Source of the DNA: Methylobacterium sp. FF17
Lineage (GTDB): Bacteria > Pseudomonadota > Alphaproteobacteria > Rhizobiales > Beijerinckiaceae
Direction: 5' to 3'
Assembly (NCBI RefSeq): GCF_025813715.1
Contig: NZ_CP107532.1
Coordinates: 3,116,001 to 3,180,000, forward strand
DNA length: 64,000 bases
Shown here in pieces: positions 47,426 to 56,178 of this stretch (the stretch's first letter is position 1; every line of letters starts with the position of its first letter). The notes under the pieces were generated by a model. That model saw only the letters and a list, made by a program, of their open reading frames with translations, was not told where the DNA came from and ran no database searches. The translations under genes were made by a program, and so were the position numbers.

Positions 47426-48253
47426 ATGACGACGCGACGCGACGGCCCTCCGAGCCCGAGGACGACGAAGCCCGGCTTTTCACGGGGGTCCTTCCGGCGC
47501 GGACCGCCGCAGAAGCAGCGTGGGGCGGCGAGCGTGGCAGCGGCCTCGGGCGATCATGTGGTGCTGTACGGCTGGCACCCCGTGGCGCAGGCGCTGGCCA
47601 ACGAGGGGCGCAAGCTTCACAGGCTGCTCGCAACTGAGAATGCGATGGCACGGCTCGCCGAGGAGATCGGCCCCCTTCGCATCGATCCCGAAATGGTGCG
47701 TCCCAGTGCCATCAATGCGCTGCTCGGGCCGGACGCGGTCCACCAGGGTCTGTACCTCGAGGCCGATCCATTGCCGGGCCCGGATCTCGACGACCTTTCC
47801 GACGACGTGCTGCTGCTCGCCCTGGATCAGATCACCGATCCGCACAACGTCGGCGCCATCGTGCGCACCGCGGCCGCCTTCGGGGTCGCGGGTATCATCA
47901 CCACCGCTCGCCACTCGCCCGTCGCCACCGGCGTGCTTGCGAAATCCGCCTCGGGCGGCTTGGAGCACGTGCCCCTGATCGTGGTGCGCAATCTCTCGGA
48001 CGCCCTGGTCGATCTCGGCAAGCGCGGCTTCACCCGGATCGGCCTGGATTCCGATGCGGAGACGGACCTCGACAGCATCGGCCCGAAGCGCCCGGCGGTG
48101 ATCGTGCTGGGCGCCGAGGGCAAGGGCTTGCGCCAGCGCACCCGCGACAATTGCGATGTGCTGGCCCGCATCCCCTTCAGCGGTGAGATCCGCAGCATCA
48201 ACGTCTCGAACGCCGCGGCCATCACCCTCTACGCCCTCAGCCCCCGGGGCTGA
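47426..48253 (+). CDS. rlmB: 23S rRNA (guanosine-2'-O-)-methyltransferase RlmB
   Basis: 275-residue SpoU (TrmH) family methyltransferase with a trefoil-knot fold; RlmB methylates G2251 of 23S rRNA in E. coli. The N-terminal substrate-binding domain includes VVLYGWHPVAQALANEGRKL. The three SpoU motifs are DQITDPHNVGAIVRTAAAFG (near 132), VIVLGAEGKGLRQRTRDNCD (near 214) and INVSNAAAITLYAL at the C-terminus. A basic Arg/Gly/Pro-rich N-terminal tail of about 35 residues precedes the domain. The ATG at 47426 has no strong ribosome-binding site. Another SpoU subfamily is possible, but domain layout favours RlmB. Confidence 0.88.
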   Translation: MTTRRDGPPSPRTTKPGFSRGSFRRGPPQKQRGAASVAAASGDHVVLYGWHPVAQALANEGRKLHRLLATENAMARLAEEIGPLRIDPEMVRPSAINALLGPDAVHQGLYLEADPLPGPDLDDLSDDVLLLALDQITDPHNVGAIVRTAAAFGVAGIITTARHSPVATGVLAKSASGGLEHVPLIVVRNLSDALVDLGKRGFTRIGLDSDAETDLDSIGPKRPAVIVLGAEGKGLRQRTRDNCDVLARIPFSGEIRSINVSNAAAITLYALSPRG

Positions 48254-48259
48254 GGCGCC

Positions 48260-49807
48260 TCAGCGCCAGAACGGCTCGACGTCGAGGAGGCCGCTGTGGG
48301 CCTCGGCGGCCGCCTTGAGCAGCTTGCGCGAATTCGCCTCGTTGTCGCCGGCGGCCAGTCCGGCGGCGAACAGGGTCTCGCCGGGCACCGGGGGCCGGTC
48401 CGGCGCGATCATCAGGCTGGCCAGCACCGAATGGGCGGTCGCCTGGTCGTTCAGCGCACCGAGGTGGTCCTGGAGGTCCGAGAGCGCGGACACGAAGGCC
48501 TTGTGGCGCTTGTGGGACTTCTTGTCCGCATAGAGGCTCGCGAAGAACTCGGCGCCGTAGCGCAGCTTCTTCGCCTCGATCCGCACCCGGTGGCGGGCCT
48601 CCGGGTCGAGGCGGTCGAGGTGACGGCCGCGCTTGCGGATGCGCTTGCGTGCCCGGTCGAGCACATCCTCGGCGAAATCCCGGGCGGCACGGTCACGCTC
48701 CGGTGCCCCCGACGCCTTGCGCCAGTCCCCCGTTTCCAGCCAACTCGCGAGGTCGAGGACGAGGCTCCGCCACTCCTGCGATTCCAGGGTCGCGAGCGCG
48801 GCGTCGTAGGCACGGGCCCGTTCCGCCTCCAGGCGCGCGCTGAGATCGTCGATACCGGGCTCGTCCGGACGCATGGCGATCTCGGCCGGCAGCGTTTCCG
48901 AGAGGAAGACGTCGAGGTTGCGTGCGTGTCCGAAGGGTTCGGTGACGCGCTTGATCTCCTCGCGCAGATGCGCGGCGGCCGGGTCCGCCGCCAGCACTGG
49001 TTTGAAGAGGGTCAGGGCCGAGCGCAGGCGGCGTAGGGCCACCCGCAACTGGTGCAAGCCCTCCGGATCGCGGGTGTGGAGGAACACGTCCTCGTTGAGC
49101 CGCAGGTGCCCGAGGCAGGCCTGCGCGATGGTGCGAAAAGCCGTGCCGGCGCTGTCGTCCTGCCCGAGGCGGACCGCGCCCGCCTTGCTCGGGCGCCGCA
49201 GCGTGCCGTCGATCAGGCGGAACCCGCGCGCGCTCTTGCTCATGGCTCCGAGGCGCAGGGGCACCGTCTCGCCGAGGGCCTGCGCCAGGGTGAAGAGATC
49301 CTCCGGTGATCCTTCCCGCAGCTCGAGTTCCAGTTCCCAGAGCGGGGTATCGCCGTTCGGCGTCTCGATCCGGCCCTGGTCGAGGGCGACCTCGATGCGG
49401 GAAGCGCCGTAACCGATGTGGCGGGTCCGGCGCTCGACGACCGTCGCGAAGACCGGGCGCAGGGTCGGATCGGACACTGCTTCGAGGATCGCTGGCACCG
49501 GGGTTCCGGACAGTTGCGCGAGATCGGGCTGCTCGCCCGTGACCGGGCCTTCCCATTCGGAGCGGTCGAACAGACCCACACCCGCGGCCGACGCCTTGAC
49601 CGTCTGCACGTAGGCCTCACCGTCCCGGCGTACACGCAGGGTCAGTCCCTTCGCCCGGAGGTCACCTTCGGGGGTGTCGTAGTAGGTCGAGGTCAGGAGA
49701 GCCGTCTGCTCGGGCGTCGCGGTCTGCAGGAACGGGTGCCGGGCGAGTTCGGCGAGGTCGCCGCCCCCGCATTGCAGCTTCAGTTCGATTTCCCGTGGCG
49801 CGTCCAT
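48260..49807 (-). CDS. CYTH and CHAD domain protein
   Basis: 515 residues. The N-terminal CYTH domain (about 1-205) has the triphosphate-tunnel signature EIELK at residues 6-10; related proteins (YgiF type) hydrolyse inorganic triphosphate. The C-terminal CHAD domain (about 225-510) is a histidine-rich helical domain thought to bind polyphosphate, with GLHQLRVALRRLRSALTLFK and HRVRIEAKKLRYGAEFFASL. The start at 49807 is chosen because it places EIELK at the correct distance; longer in-frame extensions are unlikely. It is convergent with rlmB, with only six bases between the stop codons. Confidence 0.88.
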   Translation of the reverse strand: MDAPREIELKLQCGGGDLAELARHPFLQTATPEQTALLTSTYYDTPEGDLRAKGLTLRVRRDGEAYVQTVKASAAGVGLFDRSEWEGPVTGEQPDLAQLSGTPVPAILEAVSDPTLRPVFATVVERRTRHIGYGASRIEVALDQGRIETPNGDTPLWELELELREGSPEDLFTLAQALGETVPLRLGAMSKSARGFRLIDGTLRRPSKAGAVRLGQDDSAGTAFRTIAQACLGHLRLNEDVFLHTRDPEGLHQLRVALRRLRSALTLFKPVLAADPAAAHLREEIKRVTEPFGHARNLDVFLSETLPAEIAMRPDEPGIDDLSARLEAERARAYDAALATLESQEWRSLVLDLASWLETGDWRKASGAPERDRAARDFAEDVLDRARKRIRKRGRHLDRLDPEARHRVRIEAKKLRYGAEFFASLYADKKSHKRHKAFVSALSDLQDHLGALNDQATAHSVLASLMIAPDRPPVPGETLFAAGLAAGDNEANSRKLLKAAAEAHSGLLDVEPFWR

Positions 49808-50052
49808 GGATCGTCCTATCTTCGGCCTCGCTCCATCGCCGTCGATGGAGCGCTCCGCCCCTGCATCCGAGCACAAGCCGGACGGGGCGCAACCGTTCCG
49901 TACGGAATCGGCCGCATTTCCCTATCATATGCGGCGATCTCAAGCGGCGGCGCGACCGAAATCGAAGCGAATGTCGTTCGCCGGCGGCCCGATGTGGTGT
50001 AGCGGAAGGTTCCGGCCACGGCCGGTCGGGTGGCGTGTCGTTGGACGTTGTG

Positions 50053-50799
50053 ATGAATCGGGACCGGCTCAGGGCCGATCGGCTGCTGGTCGAGCAGGGC
50101 CATTTCGAGAGCCGCGCGCGGGCTCAGGCCGCCATCGCCGCCGGGCTGGTGCAGGCCGACGACCGCCCCGTGACGCGTGCCTCCGACCTGCTCGACCGCG
50201 ATGCGCGCATCACCGCGCGCGCGCCGCATCCCTTCGTTTCGCGGGGAGGCCTCAAGCTGACCGCCGCCCTGGAGGCCTTCGGGTTCGATCCCGACGCCCA
50301 GACCTGTCTCGATGTCGGAGCCTCGACAGGGGGCTTCACCGATGCGCTCCTGAAGCGCGGCGCGGCGCATGTCTACGCCGTCGATGTCGGGCGCGACCAG
50401 CTTCACGCGGCGCTGCGGAGCGACCCGCGCGTCACGAGCCTGGAGGGTCGGGACATCCGGTCCCTCGACCGGGCGGAGATTCCGATCCCGCCCACGCTCT
50501 GCGCCATCGACGTGAGCTTCATCTCGCTGCGCCTCGTCCTGCCGGCGGTCCTGGCTTTGCTGGCACCGGGGGCCGCACTGGCTGCGCTCATCAAGCCGCA
50601 ATTCGAGGCGGGCCGCGAGGGTGTCGGACGTGGCGGGATCGTTCGCGATCCGGAGATCCACGCGGCGGTGTGCGACGGGCTGCGGGACTTCATCGAAGCG
50701 TCGGGGATGCGTGTCCTCGGCCTGATCCCATCCCCCGTGACGGGGGGCGACGGCAATCGCGAGTTCCTGATCGGGGCGCGCCTGGATTCGACATCATGA
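50053..50799 (+). CDS. tlyA: TlyA-family rRNA 2'-O-methyltransferase
   Basis: 248 residues. An N-terminal S4 RNA-binding domain (RADRLLVEQGHFESRARAQA) is followed by FVSRGGLKL and an FtsJ/RrmJ-like methyltransferase fold. The SAM motif is DVGASTGGFTDALLKRG, with IDVSFISLRLVLP and LIKPQFEAGREGVGRGG later. TlyA proteins methylate cytidines in 16S/23S rRNA; the hemolysin name is historical. ATG 50053 is used, with GTG 50050 as an alternative. It overlaps the next gene by four bases (ATGA), so they are probably co-translated. Confidence 0.9.
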   Translation: MNRDRLRADRLLVEQGHFESRARAQAAIAAGLVQADDRPVTRASDLLDRDARITARAPHPFVSRGGLKLTAALEAFGFDPDAQTCLDVGASTGGFTDALLKRGAAHVYAVDVGRDQLHAALRSDPRVTSLEGRDIRSLDRAEIPIPPTLCAIDVSFISLRLVLPAVLALLAPGAALAALIKPQFEAGREGVGRGGIVRDPEIHAAVCDGLRDFIEASGMRVLGLIPSPVTGGDGNREFLIGARLDSTS

Positions 50800-52052
50800 C
50801 CGAGACGACCACCGAAACCCTGGAGATCGTTCGCCTGGGCGCCCGCGGCGATGGCATGGCGGAGGACGGAACCCCCGTCGCCTTCGCGCTGCCGGGGGAA
50901 CGCGTGACGATCCGGCGTGAGGGCGGGCGCGGACACCTGCAGACGGTCGAGCGGACCTCGCCGGATCGCATCACACCGTTCTGTCCGTATTTCGGGACCT
51001 GCGGCGGCTGCGCCGTGCAGCACCTCGCGGCGGGACCCTACGCCGCGTGGAAGCACGGCCAGCTCGTCCAGGCCCTGTCCCAGGCCCGGCTCGAGGTGCA
51101 GCCCGAGGCGATGATCGATGCGCGGGGAGAGGGACGCCGCCGCCTCACCCTGCACGTGCGCGCCGGGGAGGGCGGAGCCCGCGTCGGGTTGATGGCCGCG
51201 CGCAGCCACGACCTCGTCGCGATCGACCATTGCCCCATCACCGTGCCGATGCTGCACCGGGCCCCCGAGATCGCGGGCGCCCTGAGCGCGCCCCTCGGGC
51301 ACGGACGGAAACCCCTCGACGTCGCGTTCACGGCGACGGAGGCGGGCCTCGACGTGGACATCCGGGGGCACGGTCCGATCGCCGAAGGGGTTCGGGCGGT
51401 GCTGGTGCGCCTCGCGGCCGAACTCGATCTCGCGCGCCTGTCGCTGCACGGGGAGGTGCTGGTGGAGCGCCGTGCACCCGCCGTGACGAGCGCAGGGCTG
51501 CGGCTGGTCCCGCCGGCGGGCGGCTTCCTGCAGGCCACGGAGGCCGGCGAGGCCGTCCTGGCCGGCGCGGTCGTGGCTGCCCTCGACCGGAAGACGAAGC
51601 GCGTGGTCGACCTGTTCTCCGGCGCCGGTCCCTTCACCCTCGCCATGGCGCAGACCCGCGACGTGCACGCGGTGGAGGGGGAGGCCGCCGCCCTGGCGAG
51701 CCTCGACCGGGCGGTTCGGGCGGTGCCGGGTCTGCGTCGCGTCACGACGGAACGCCGCGACCTGTTCCGAAGGCCCCTCCTGCCCCTCGAACTGGAGGCC
51801 TACGACGCCGTGGTCTTCGATCCCCCGCGGGCGGGGGCGGGGGCCCAGGCGGTCCGGATCGCCGAATCGAAGGTGCCGCTGGTGATCGGCGTGGCCTGCG
51901 ATGTCGGCACGTTCTCCCGCGATGCCGCCGCCCTCGTCGCCGGAGGCTACACATTGGAGCAGGTCACCCCCATCGATCAGTTCGCGTATTCCGGCCATGT
52001 CGAGGTGGTCGGCGTGTTCCGACGTCCCCGCCCGGCGCGCAGGCGCCTGTAG
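50796..52052 (+). CDS. TrmA/RlmD-family RNA (uracil-5-)-methyltransferase
   Basis: 418 residues. An N-terminal TRAM-like domain (LEIVRLGARGDGMAEDGTPV) leads to an iron-sulfur cysteine cluster (CPYFGTCGGCAVQH). The class I fold has VVDLFSGAGPFTLAMAQT for SAM and FDPPRAGAGAQAVRI. The catalytic cysteine is in VACDVGTFSRDAAALV, a variant of the usual CNP context. The specific position modified cannot be told from the sequence. Co-translated with tlyA through the ATGA overlap. Confidence 0.88.
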   Translation: MTETTTETLEIVRLGARGDGMAEDGTPVAFALPGERVTIRREGGRGHLQTVERTSPDRITPFCPYFGTCGGCAVQHLAAGPYAAWKHGQLVQALSQARLEVQPEAMIDARGEGRRRLTLHVRAGEGGARVGLMAARSHDLVAIDHCPITVPMLHRAPEIAGALSAPLGHGRKPLDVAFTATEAGLDVDIRGHGPIAEGVRAVLVRLAAELDLARLSLHGEVLVERRAPAVTSAGLRLVPPAGGFLQATEAGEAVLAGAVVAALDRKTKRVVDLFSGAGPFTLAMAQTRDVHAVEGEAAALASLDRAVRAVPGLRRVTTERRDLFRRPLLPLELEAYDAVVFDPPRAGAGAQAVRIAESKVPLVIGVACDVGTFSRDAAALVAGGYTLEQVTPIDQFAYSGHVEVVGVFRRPRPARRRL

Positions 52053-52096
52053 CGCGGAAGCTCGACAAAGCCGCGCCGGCCCCTAGCTCTCATCGC

Positions 52097-52540
52097 ATGC
52101 GTACGCTGATCCTCGCCCTCGGACTCGTGGCCCTGACCGCCCCCGCCAGGGCGGATGCCTGCGGCGACCTCATCGAGCGCGTGGTCGCGAGCACCGAGGC
52201 GCGCGTCGTGAAGCGCACGGCGGATTTCGCCGAGTTCACGGCGGCCGAAGGCATCGGTCTGACGCTCGCCTGCGGCGAGCTCTCGTCGGTGGGCGTCCAG
52301 TTCCGGGGGCCGAGCCTGCCCGCCGGGTATTTTCCGTTGTTCGGCCGCGCCGGACACGCGACCACGGGCATCTCCGCCAGCGAGATCGAGGCAGCGGCGG
52401 TCAAGGCGCGTGAGAACGCCGTCACCACCCGGCACAGTCACGTGGATGCCGGGACGGCCCTCGTCACCTGTTCGGTCTCGAACTACGGCGCCGGTCTGGT
52501 GACCGCCTGCGCTGTGATCGACAAGGCCGACCGATCCTGA
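52097..52540 (+). CDS. Secreted protein of unknown function (147 aa)
   Basis: Signal peptide MRTLILALGLVALTAPARAD with cleavage after ARA. The mature part has four cysteines (ADACGDL, TLACGEL, VTCSVS, TACAVID), suggesting disulfides in the periplasm. It starts 44 bases after the methyltransferase stop. No family recognised. Confidence 0.7.
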   Translation: MRTLILALGLVALTAPARADACGDLIERVVASTEARVVKRTADFAEFTAAEGIGLTLACGELSSVGVQFRGPSLPAGYFPLFGRAGHATTGISASEIEAAAVKARENAVTTRHSHVDAGTALVTCSVSNYGAGLVTACAVIDKADRS

Positions 52541-52547
52541 GCCCGGG

Positions 52548-52625
52548 TCATGAGCGCATCGCGAGCACCATGTAACCCGAAAAGGCGAGGGCGGCGGCCA
52601 TCAGAAGGTAGACATTGGGTTCCAT
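52548..52625 (-). CDS. Possible 25-residue membrane peptide
   Basis: MEPNVYLLMAAALAFSGYMV and LAMRS: a single hydrophobic helix with a positive C-terminal end. CAGGG is just upstream. Its stop lies eight bases from the stop of the convergent upstream gene. Size resembles the small accessory subunits of membrane complexes, but there is no such complex nearby. Confidence 0.4.
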   Translation of the reverse strand: MEPNVYLLMAAALAFSGYMVLAMRS

Positions 52626-52758
52626 CGGGCCCTGTTAGGTGCGGCGCACAACGCGGTCGAGGGGACCCTCTGCCGCTGCGGCATCCCGTGCGCTTCAGAC
52701 CCTGTTAACCCTGTTGGCCTGAACGTTCCGGTGCGCCGACGATCCCACCGAGGAGCCG

Positions 52759-53178
52759 ATGCCCCCCTCCATCCGCCTCGTAAGCGCGTCCTTTCTGGTG
52801 ATCGCCGGTAGCCTGACCGGGTTCATGCCTGCTATCTCCGAGTTCGTGGTCACGCCGGCTCGGGCGCAGGAGCCGCTGTTCCTGCGCATTCGCCCGGCCG
52901 GGGAAACCTCCGTCGGCTCCGGCGGCGCTGGTCCGTCGGACGAGGAGATCGCCCGGGCGGCCCGCGCACGCAGCGAGGCGGTCTGGCAGCGGGCCGAGCA
53001 GCGGTCCCGCATCGCCATCGCGTCGGTCTGCACGGGGTGCCTCACCGCCCCGCGTCCGGCCGAACCCGGCCCCGCTCCGCGATCCCCGGTTCGCCCGGAG
53101 GCGGCCGAAATCATTCCCGCCGCGGCCGAAGATCCGGTCGCCACCCCCGTTCCCTCTTCACAGGCAGACGCACCATGA
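52759..53178 (+). CDS. Secreted protein of unknown function (139 aa)
   Basis: Signal peptide region MPPSIRLVSASFLVIAGSLT with cleavage near ARAQ (about residue 36). A helical acidic/basic segment (DEEIARAARARSEAVWQRAE) is followed by CTGC, the only cysteines, and a Pro/Ala-rich tail. The stop overlaps the next start (ATGA at 53175-53178), so it is coupled to it. Confidence 0.6.
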   Translation: MPPSIRLVSASFLVIAGSLTGFMPAISEFVVTPARAQEPLFLRIRPAGETSVGSGGAGPSDEEIARAARARSEAVWQRAEQRSRIAIASVCTGCLTAPRPAEPGPAPRSPVRPEAAEIIPAAAEDPVATPVPSSQADAP

Positions 53179-53576
53179 CGCAGTCTCACCCGACCAGCGG
53201 CGCCGTTCCGGATCCGGATTGCCCGGTCTCCCTCGAACTCCTGGGCCAGGTCTACCGGGCCGATGCGGACGACCTGCCGGAGATCCTGGCGGCCATGTCC
53301 ACCACCACCCGGGCGCGCCTCGCGGTCTATCTCTACGGCAAGAGCCACATGCACCAGCTCGGCCTGCGGGTCGCGCGCGAGTGCGAGCGTGAGGATCTCG
53401 TGCGCGTCGCCGACGAGATCGGCTCGGTGGTCTATGGCCAGTCACGGCTGAAGCCCGCCCGCCCGGCAACGCCGAGCCCGGCCGCCGCGCCGCCGAAGAA
53501 GATCAGCCTCGGTGGCTCGGGCACGAAGAAGATCAGCCTCGGCGGCTCGGGCGCCAAGAAGCACCTCTTCGACTGA
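53175..53576 (+). CDS. Unknown cytoplasmic protein with repeated C-terminal KKISLGGSG
   Basis: 133 residues. A helical core (ADDLPEILAAMSTTTRARLA, HQLGLRVARECEREDLVRVA) leads through a Pro/Ala linker into two copies of KKISLGGSG and a final KKHLFD. No signal peptide. Coupled to the preceding secreted protein gene by the ATGA overlap. No family recognised. Confidence 0.7.
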   Translation: MTQSHPTSGAVPDPDCPVSLELLGQVYRADADDLPEILAAMSTTTRARLAVYLYGKSHMHQLGLRVARECEREDLVRVADEIGSVVYGQSRLKPARPATPSPAAAPPKKISLGGSGTKKISLGGSGAKKHLFD

Positions 53577-53662
53577 TGGATTCCTGGTCTCGGCGACGCG
53601 GTATCGCGCCGGGATCCGCAAGCGTGACAGGGGCCTGAAGACCGCCCCGGGAGAGATGCGGC

Positions 53663-53929
53663 ATGTTCGGTTCGTGGTGGAAGCTCGGCATGGACGCGAC
53701 CCTGCTCGCCATGGAATCGCAGCAGGTCATCGGCCTGCGCTTGGCCATGCTGGCGGTGGGCGATGCCGCCGCCCAGGCTGAGGCGCAGCGCATGGTCAGT
53801 GAGAAGATCATAGCGGCCAACGAGGCCGCCCTGCTCATTGCGATGGGCGGGTCCACGGCCCGTGTCGTCGCGGGCTATCGGCGGAAGGTCCGGTCGAACG
53901 TCCGACGCCTGTCGAAGCGTTCGCTGTAA
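53663..53929 (+). CDS. Small helical protein of unknown function (88 aa)
   Basis: Starts MFGSWWKLGMDATLLAMESQ and is mostly alpha-helical with an alanine-rich core and a basic C-terminus (RRKVRSNVRRLSKRSL). GGGAG lies nine bases before the ATG. The shape resembles phasin-like proteins, but similarity is too weak to assign. Confidence 0.65.
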   Translation: MFGSWWKLGMDATLLAMESQQVIGLRLAMLAVGDAAAQAEAQRMVSEKIIAANEAALLIAMGGSTARVVAGYRRKVRSNVRRLSKRSL

Positions 53930-54013
53930 TGCGCCAGGGCCGGTTAACCCTGCCTTAACCACGCGCTCCCATCCTCGCCCCGAACGTCGGACCGTGGGAC
54001 CAGGGAGCTTGTG

Positions 54014-54448
54014 ATGACCCACTTCGAACATCAGGTGCGGGAACGCGCCTACTACATCTGGGAAGACGAGGGCCGGGTCCTCGGTCGCGCCGAGGACCAC
54101 TGGCTGCGGGCCGAGACGGAGCTGCAGGCCCGCGCGTCGGCCGAGCCCGTCCTGATCCAGGCCGTTCCGCCCGCCCTGACCCTCTCCGCCAGTCCCGCCG
54201 AGGTGCTGAAGGCCAAGCCGAGCCGGGCCCGGTCGGCGGCCGCCAAGGTCGACGCCAAGGCCGAAGCCGCCACGAAGGCGGTCGCCGTGCCGGTCGCGAA
54301 GCCCGCGAAAGCAGCGGCCAAGGCACCCGCTAAGACACCCGCCAAGGTTGCTGCGAAGCCGGCGGGCAAGTCCGCCGCTCCGAAGTCCGTAGCGCCGAAG
54401 GCTGCTGCCCGTCCGCGCGCGGCCGAGTCGGCAGCGACGGTCCACTGA
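54014..54448 (+). CDS. DUF2934-like protein with histone H1-like Ala/Lys/Pro tail
   Basis: 144 residues. The N-terminus has RAYYIWEDEGRVLGRAEDHW, the typical signature of short DUF2934 proteins. After about residue 65 the protein becomes low-complexity with many AK, AP and PAK repeats (KAAAKAPAKTPAKVAAKPAG), like histone H1-type DNA-binding tails. A GTG three bases upstream of ATG 54014 is a possible alternative. GGGAGC is the ribosome-binding site. Nucleoid binding is inferred from composition only. Confidence 0.7.
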   Translation: MTHFEHQVRERAYYIWEDEGRVLGRAEDHWLRAETELQARASAEPVLIQAVPPALTLSASPAEVLKAKPSRARSAAAKVDAKAEAATKAVAVPVAKPAKAAAKAPAKTPAKVAAKPAGKSAAPKSVAPKAAARPRAAESAATVH

Positions 54449-54512
54449 GCAGCCGGGGCGCTCTGGCGGAATCCGCCCGACGCGTCCCCAATCTGCGAGC
54501 ATCGAGACCATT

Positions 54513-54544
54513 GAGCCCGCGCTCCGCCACCGGAGTGCGGGCTC
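54513..54544 (+). terminator. Strong GC hairpin between 54448 and 54667
   Basis: The arms at 54513-54526 and 54531-54544 pair over 14 bp with one mismatch and a four-base loop. A short T run follows (CGTTTC). It probably ends transcription from the DUF2934-like gene. Confidence 0.6.
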
Positions 54545-54666
54545 TCGCGTTTCCCGCCCCGCACGAACCCGGATCGGAACGAAACCGAACCTTTGCGGTT
54601 GTCCGCGCAACAGCGATCGCCTGCGGCCTGGCTCGGCGGCGGCGCATTCCGTTCCGCGAGGCTTCC

Positions 54667-54954
54667 ATGAAGACGACGTTGTCTACCCTGCTCGCGCTCA
54701 GCATCGCCGGGCTGCCCCTCGGCGCGGTGGCCGGAAACCTCGACCCGCAGGGTGCGCCGTTCATTCACGAGGTGGACGCGTCCGGCAACATCGGCGGACG
54801 GGCCCCGTGGAGCCGCGGTTGGGAATACGACTCGGGCAGCGACAACGATCGCCGCCCCGAGCTGCCCTACTATCAGCAGGGGCGCGGCCAGCAGACGGGC
54901 GGTCCGGCCCGCAATCTGCTGCCGGATGACGGCTTCCACATCTTCCCGCGCTGA
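54667..54954 (+). CDS. Secreted protein of unknown function (95 aa)
   Basis: Signal peptide MKTTLSTLLALSIAGLPLGA with cleavage near AVAG. The mature part is acidic and hydrophilic with aromatic residues (APWSRGWEYDSGSDND, ELPYYQQGRGQQTGG). No cysteines. Preceded by a hairpin terminator, so it probably has its own promoter. Confidence 0.65.
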   Translation: MKTTLSTLLALSIAGLPLGAVAGNLDPQGAPFIHEVDASGNIGGRAPWSRGWEYDSGSDNDRRPELPYYQQGRGQQTGGPARNLLPDDGFHIFPR

Positions 54955-55048
54955 GGCCGGCGCCACCGCGAGCGGCGGAGTCTTCCGCCGGTTCGCCCGC
55001 CTGGCCCGGGACGCAGCTTTCCGGGTCGAATCCATCACGGAAGACGTC

Positions 55049-55723
55049 ATGCCCAAGACCGTTCAGGCGGTGATCTTCGATATCGACGGTACGCTGCTCG
55101 ACAGCGTGGACCTCCACGCGCAGGCCTGGGTCGACGCCTTCGCGCATTTCGGAGTGACCGTCTCGCATGGCGACGCCCGGAGTCAGATCGGAAAGGGCGG
55201 TGATCAGCTCCTGCCGGTCTTCCTGGACGACGCCCGCGTGGACCGCGAGGGCGAGGAGATCGAGGCTTATCGGTCGGACCTGTTCAAGCGGAATTACCTT
55301 CCGCAGGTGAAGTCGTTTCCCGGCGTCCCGGACCTGTTCCGTCACCTGCGTTCCGAGGGTCTGACCATCGCGCTCGCCTCGTCCGGCAAGGCGGAGGAGG
55401 TGGAGCATTATCAGACGCTCCTGGGGATCGAGGGGATGGCGGATGTCGTGGTGACCTCCGACGACGTCGAGCGTTCGAAACCCTTCCCCGATATCTTTGC
55501 GGCCGCTCTCGACAAGCTCGCCCCGATCCGCGCGGAGGCCGCGCTGGTGATCGGCGATACCCCCTACGATGCCCAGGCCGCGACCAAGGCCGGGATCCGC
55601 ACGATCGGTGTGCTCTGCGGCGGCTTCCCGGAGGCCAGCCTGAACGAGTCGGGATGCATCGCGATCTACCGTGATCCTCAGGACATCCTCGACGGCTATC
55701 GTGATTCACCGATTGCCAGCTAG
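55049..55723 (+). CDS. HAD-superfamily phosphatase (Gph/beta-PGM-like)
   Basis: 224 residues. Motif I FDIDGTLLDSVD holds the nucleophile Asp near residue 10. A helical cap follows, then motif II ALASSGKAEEVE, motif III Lys in SKPFPDIF, and motif IV VIGDTPYDAQAATKAG. This layout fits subfamily IA phosphatases such as phosphoglycolate phosphatase and beta-phosphoglucomutase; the substrate cannot be told. Starts 94 bases after the previous gene. Confidence 0.88.
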   Translation: MPKTVQAVIFDIDGTLLDSVDLHAQAWVDAFAHFGVTVSHGDARSQIGKGGDQLLPVFLDDARVDREGEEIEAYRSDLFKRNYLPQVKSFPGVPDLFRHLRSEGLTIALASSGKAEEVEHYQTLLGIEGMADVVVTSDDVERSKPFPDIFAAALDKLAPIRAEAALVIGDTPYDAQAATKAGIRTIGVLCGGFPEASLNESGCIAIYRDPQDILDGYRDSPIAS

Positions 55724-55885
55724 GGCAGGGCGACTTGGCAGGCGACCACGCGAACACCAGATCATCCCCACTTTTCGAGACGAAACACGTTTTGTTCCCG
55801 TCCGCAGGGCTGGATTGCGTGCCGGCTATGGATAGATGGCAAATAACCCTGGCGCGGGCGCCGGGGATGGCGTAGCGAGCCGGCC
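55724..55885. other. Intergenic stretch
   Basis: 160 bases, no gene; includes a GC-rich self-complementary segment near 55855 that may be part of a terminator for the HAD gene. Confidence 0.35.
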
Positions 55886-56131
55886 GTGATCGCGACGGAT
55901 CACGCCATGGATTCGCGGATCATGCCTCAGCCGGCCCCTTCGAACCTGAAAACTGAACTCTCGAGCGAGGCGACGCCGCTCCAGGTCCAGATCCGCTCGG
56001 CGGTCGAGGACCGTACGACGCCGATCAGTCGCCTGCTGCGGCTGATGTCCGCCCTCGATGCGGACGCCACCGCGAACGAGAACCTGCGGCACGTCCTCCG
56101 CGCACGGATCGGCGCACCCCTCAGCGTCTGA
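55886..56131 (+). CDS. Possible small protein of unknown function (81 aa)
   Basis: GTG 55886 or ATG 55907 (MDSRIMPQPAPSNLKTEL) could start it. The C-terminal half is helical (SRLLRLMSALDADATANENL). No clear ribosome-binding site and no family. Confidence 0.4.
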   Translation: MIATDHAMDSRIMPQPAPSNLKTELSSEATPLQVQIRSAVEDRTTPISRLLRLMSALDADATANENLRHVLRARIGAPLSV

Positions 56132-56178
56132 AGCGACCGAGTCTGATCACCGCCGGGTCCCGTCCCGGCTGTTGCGTT

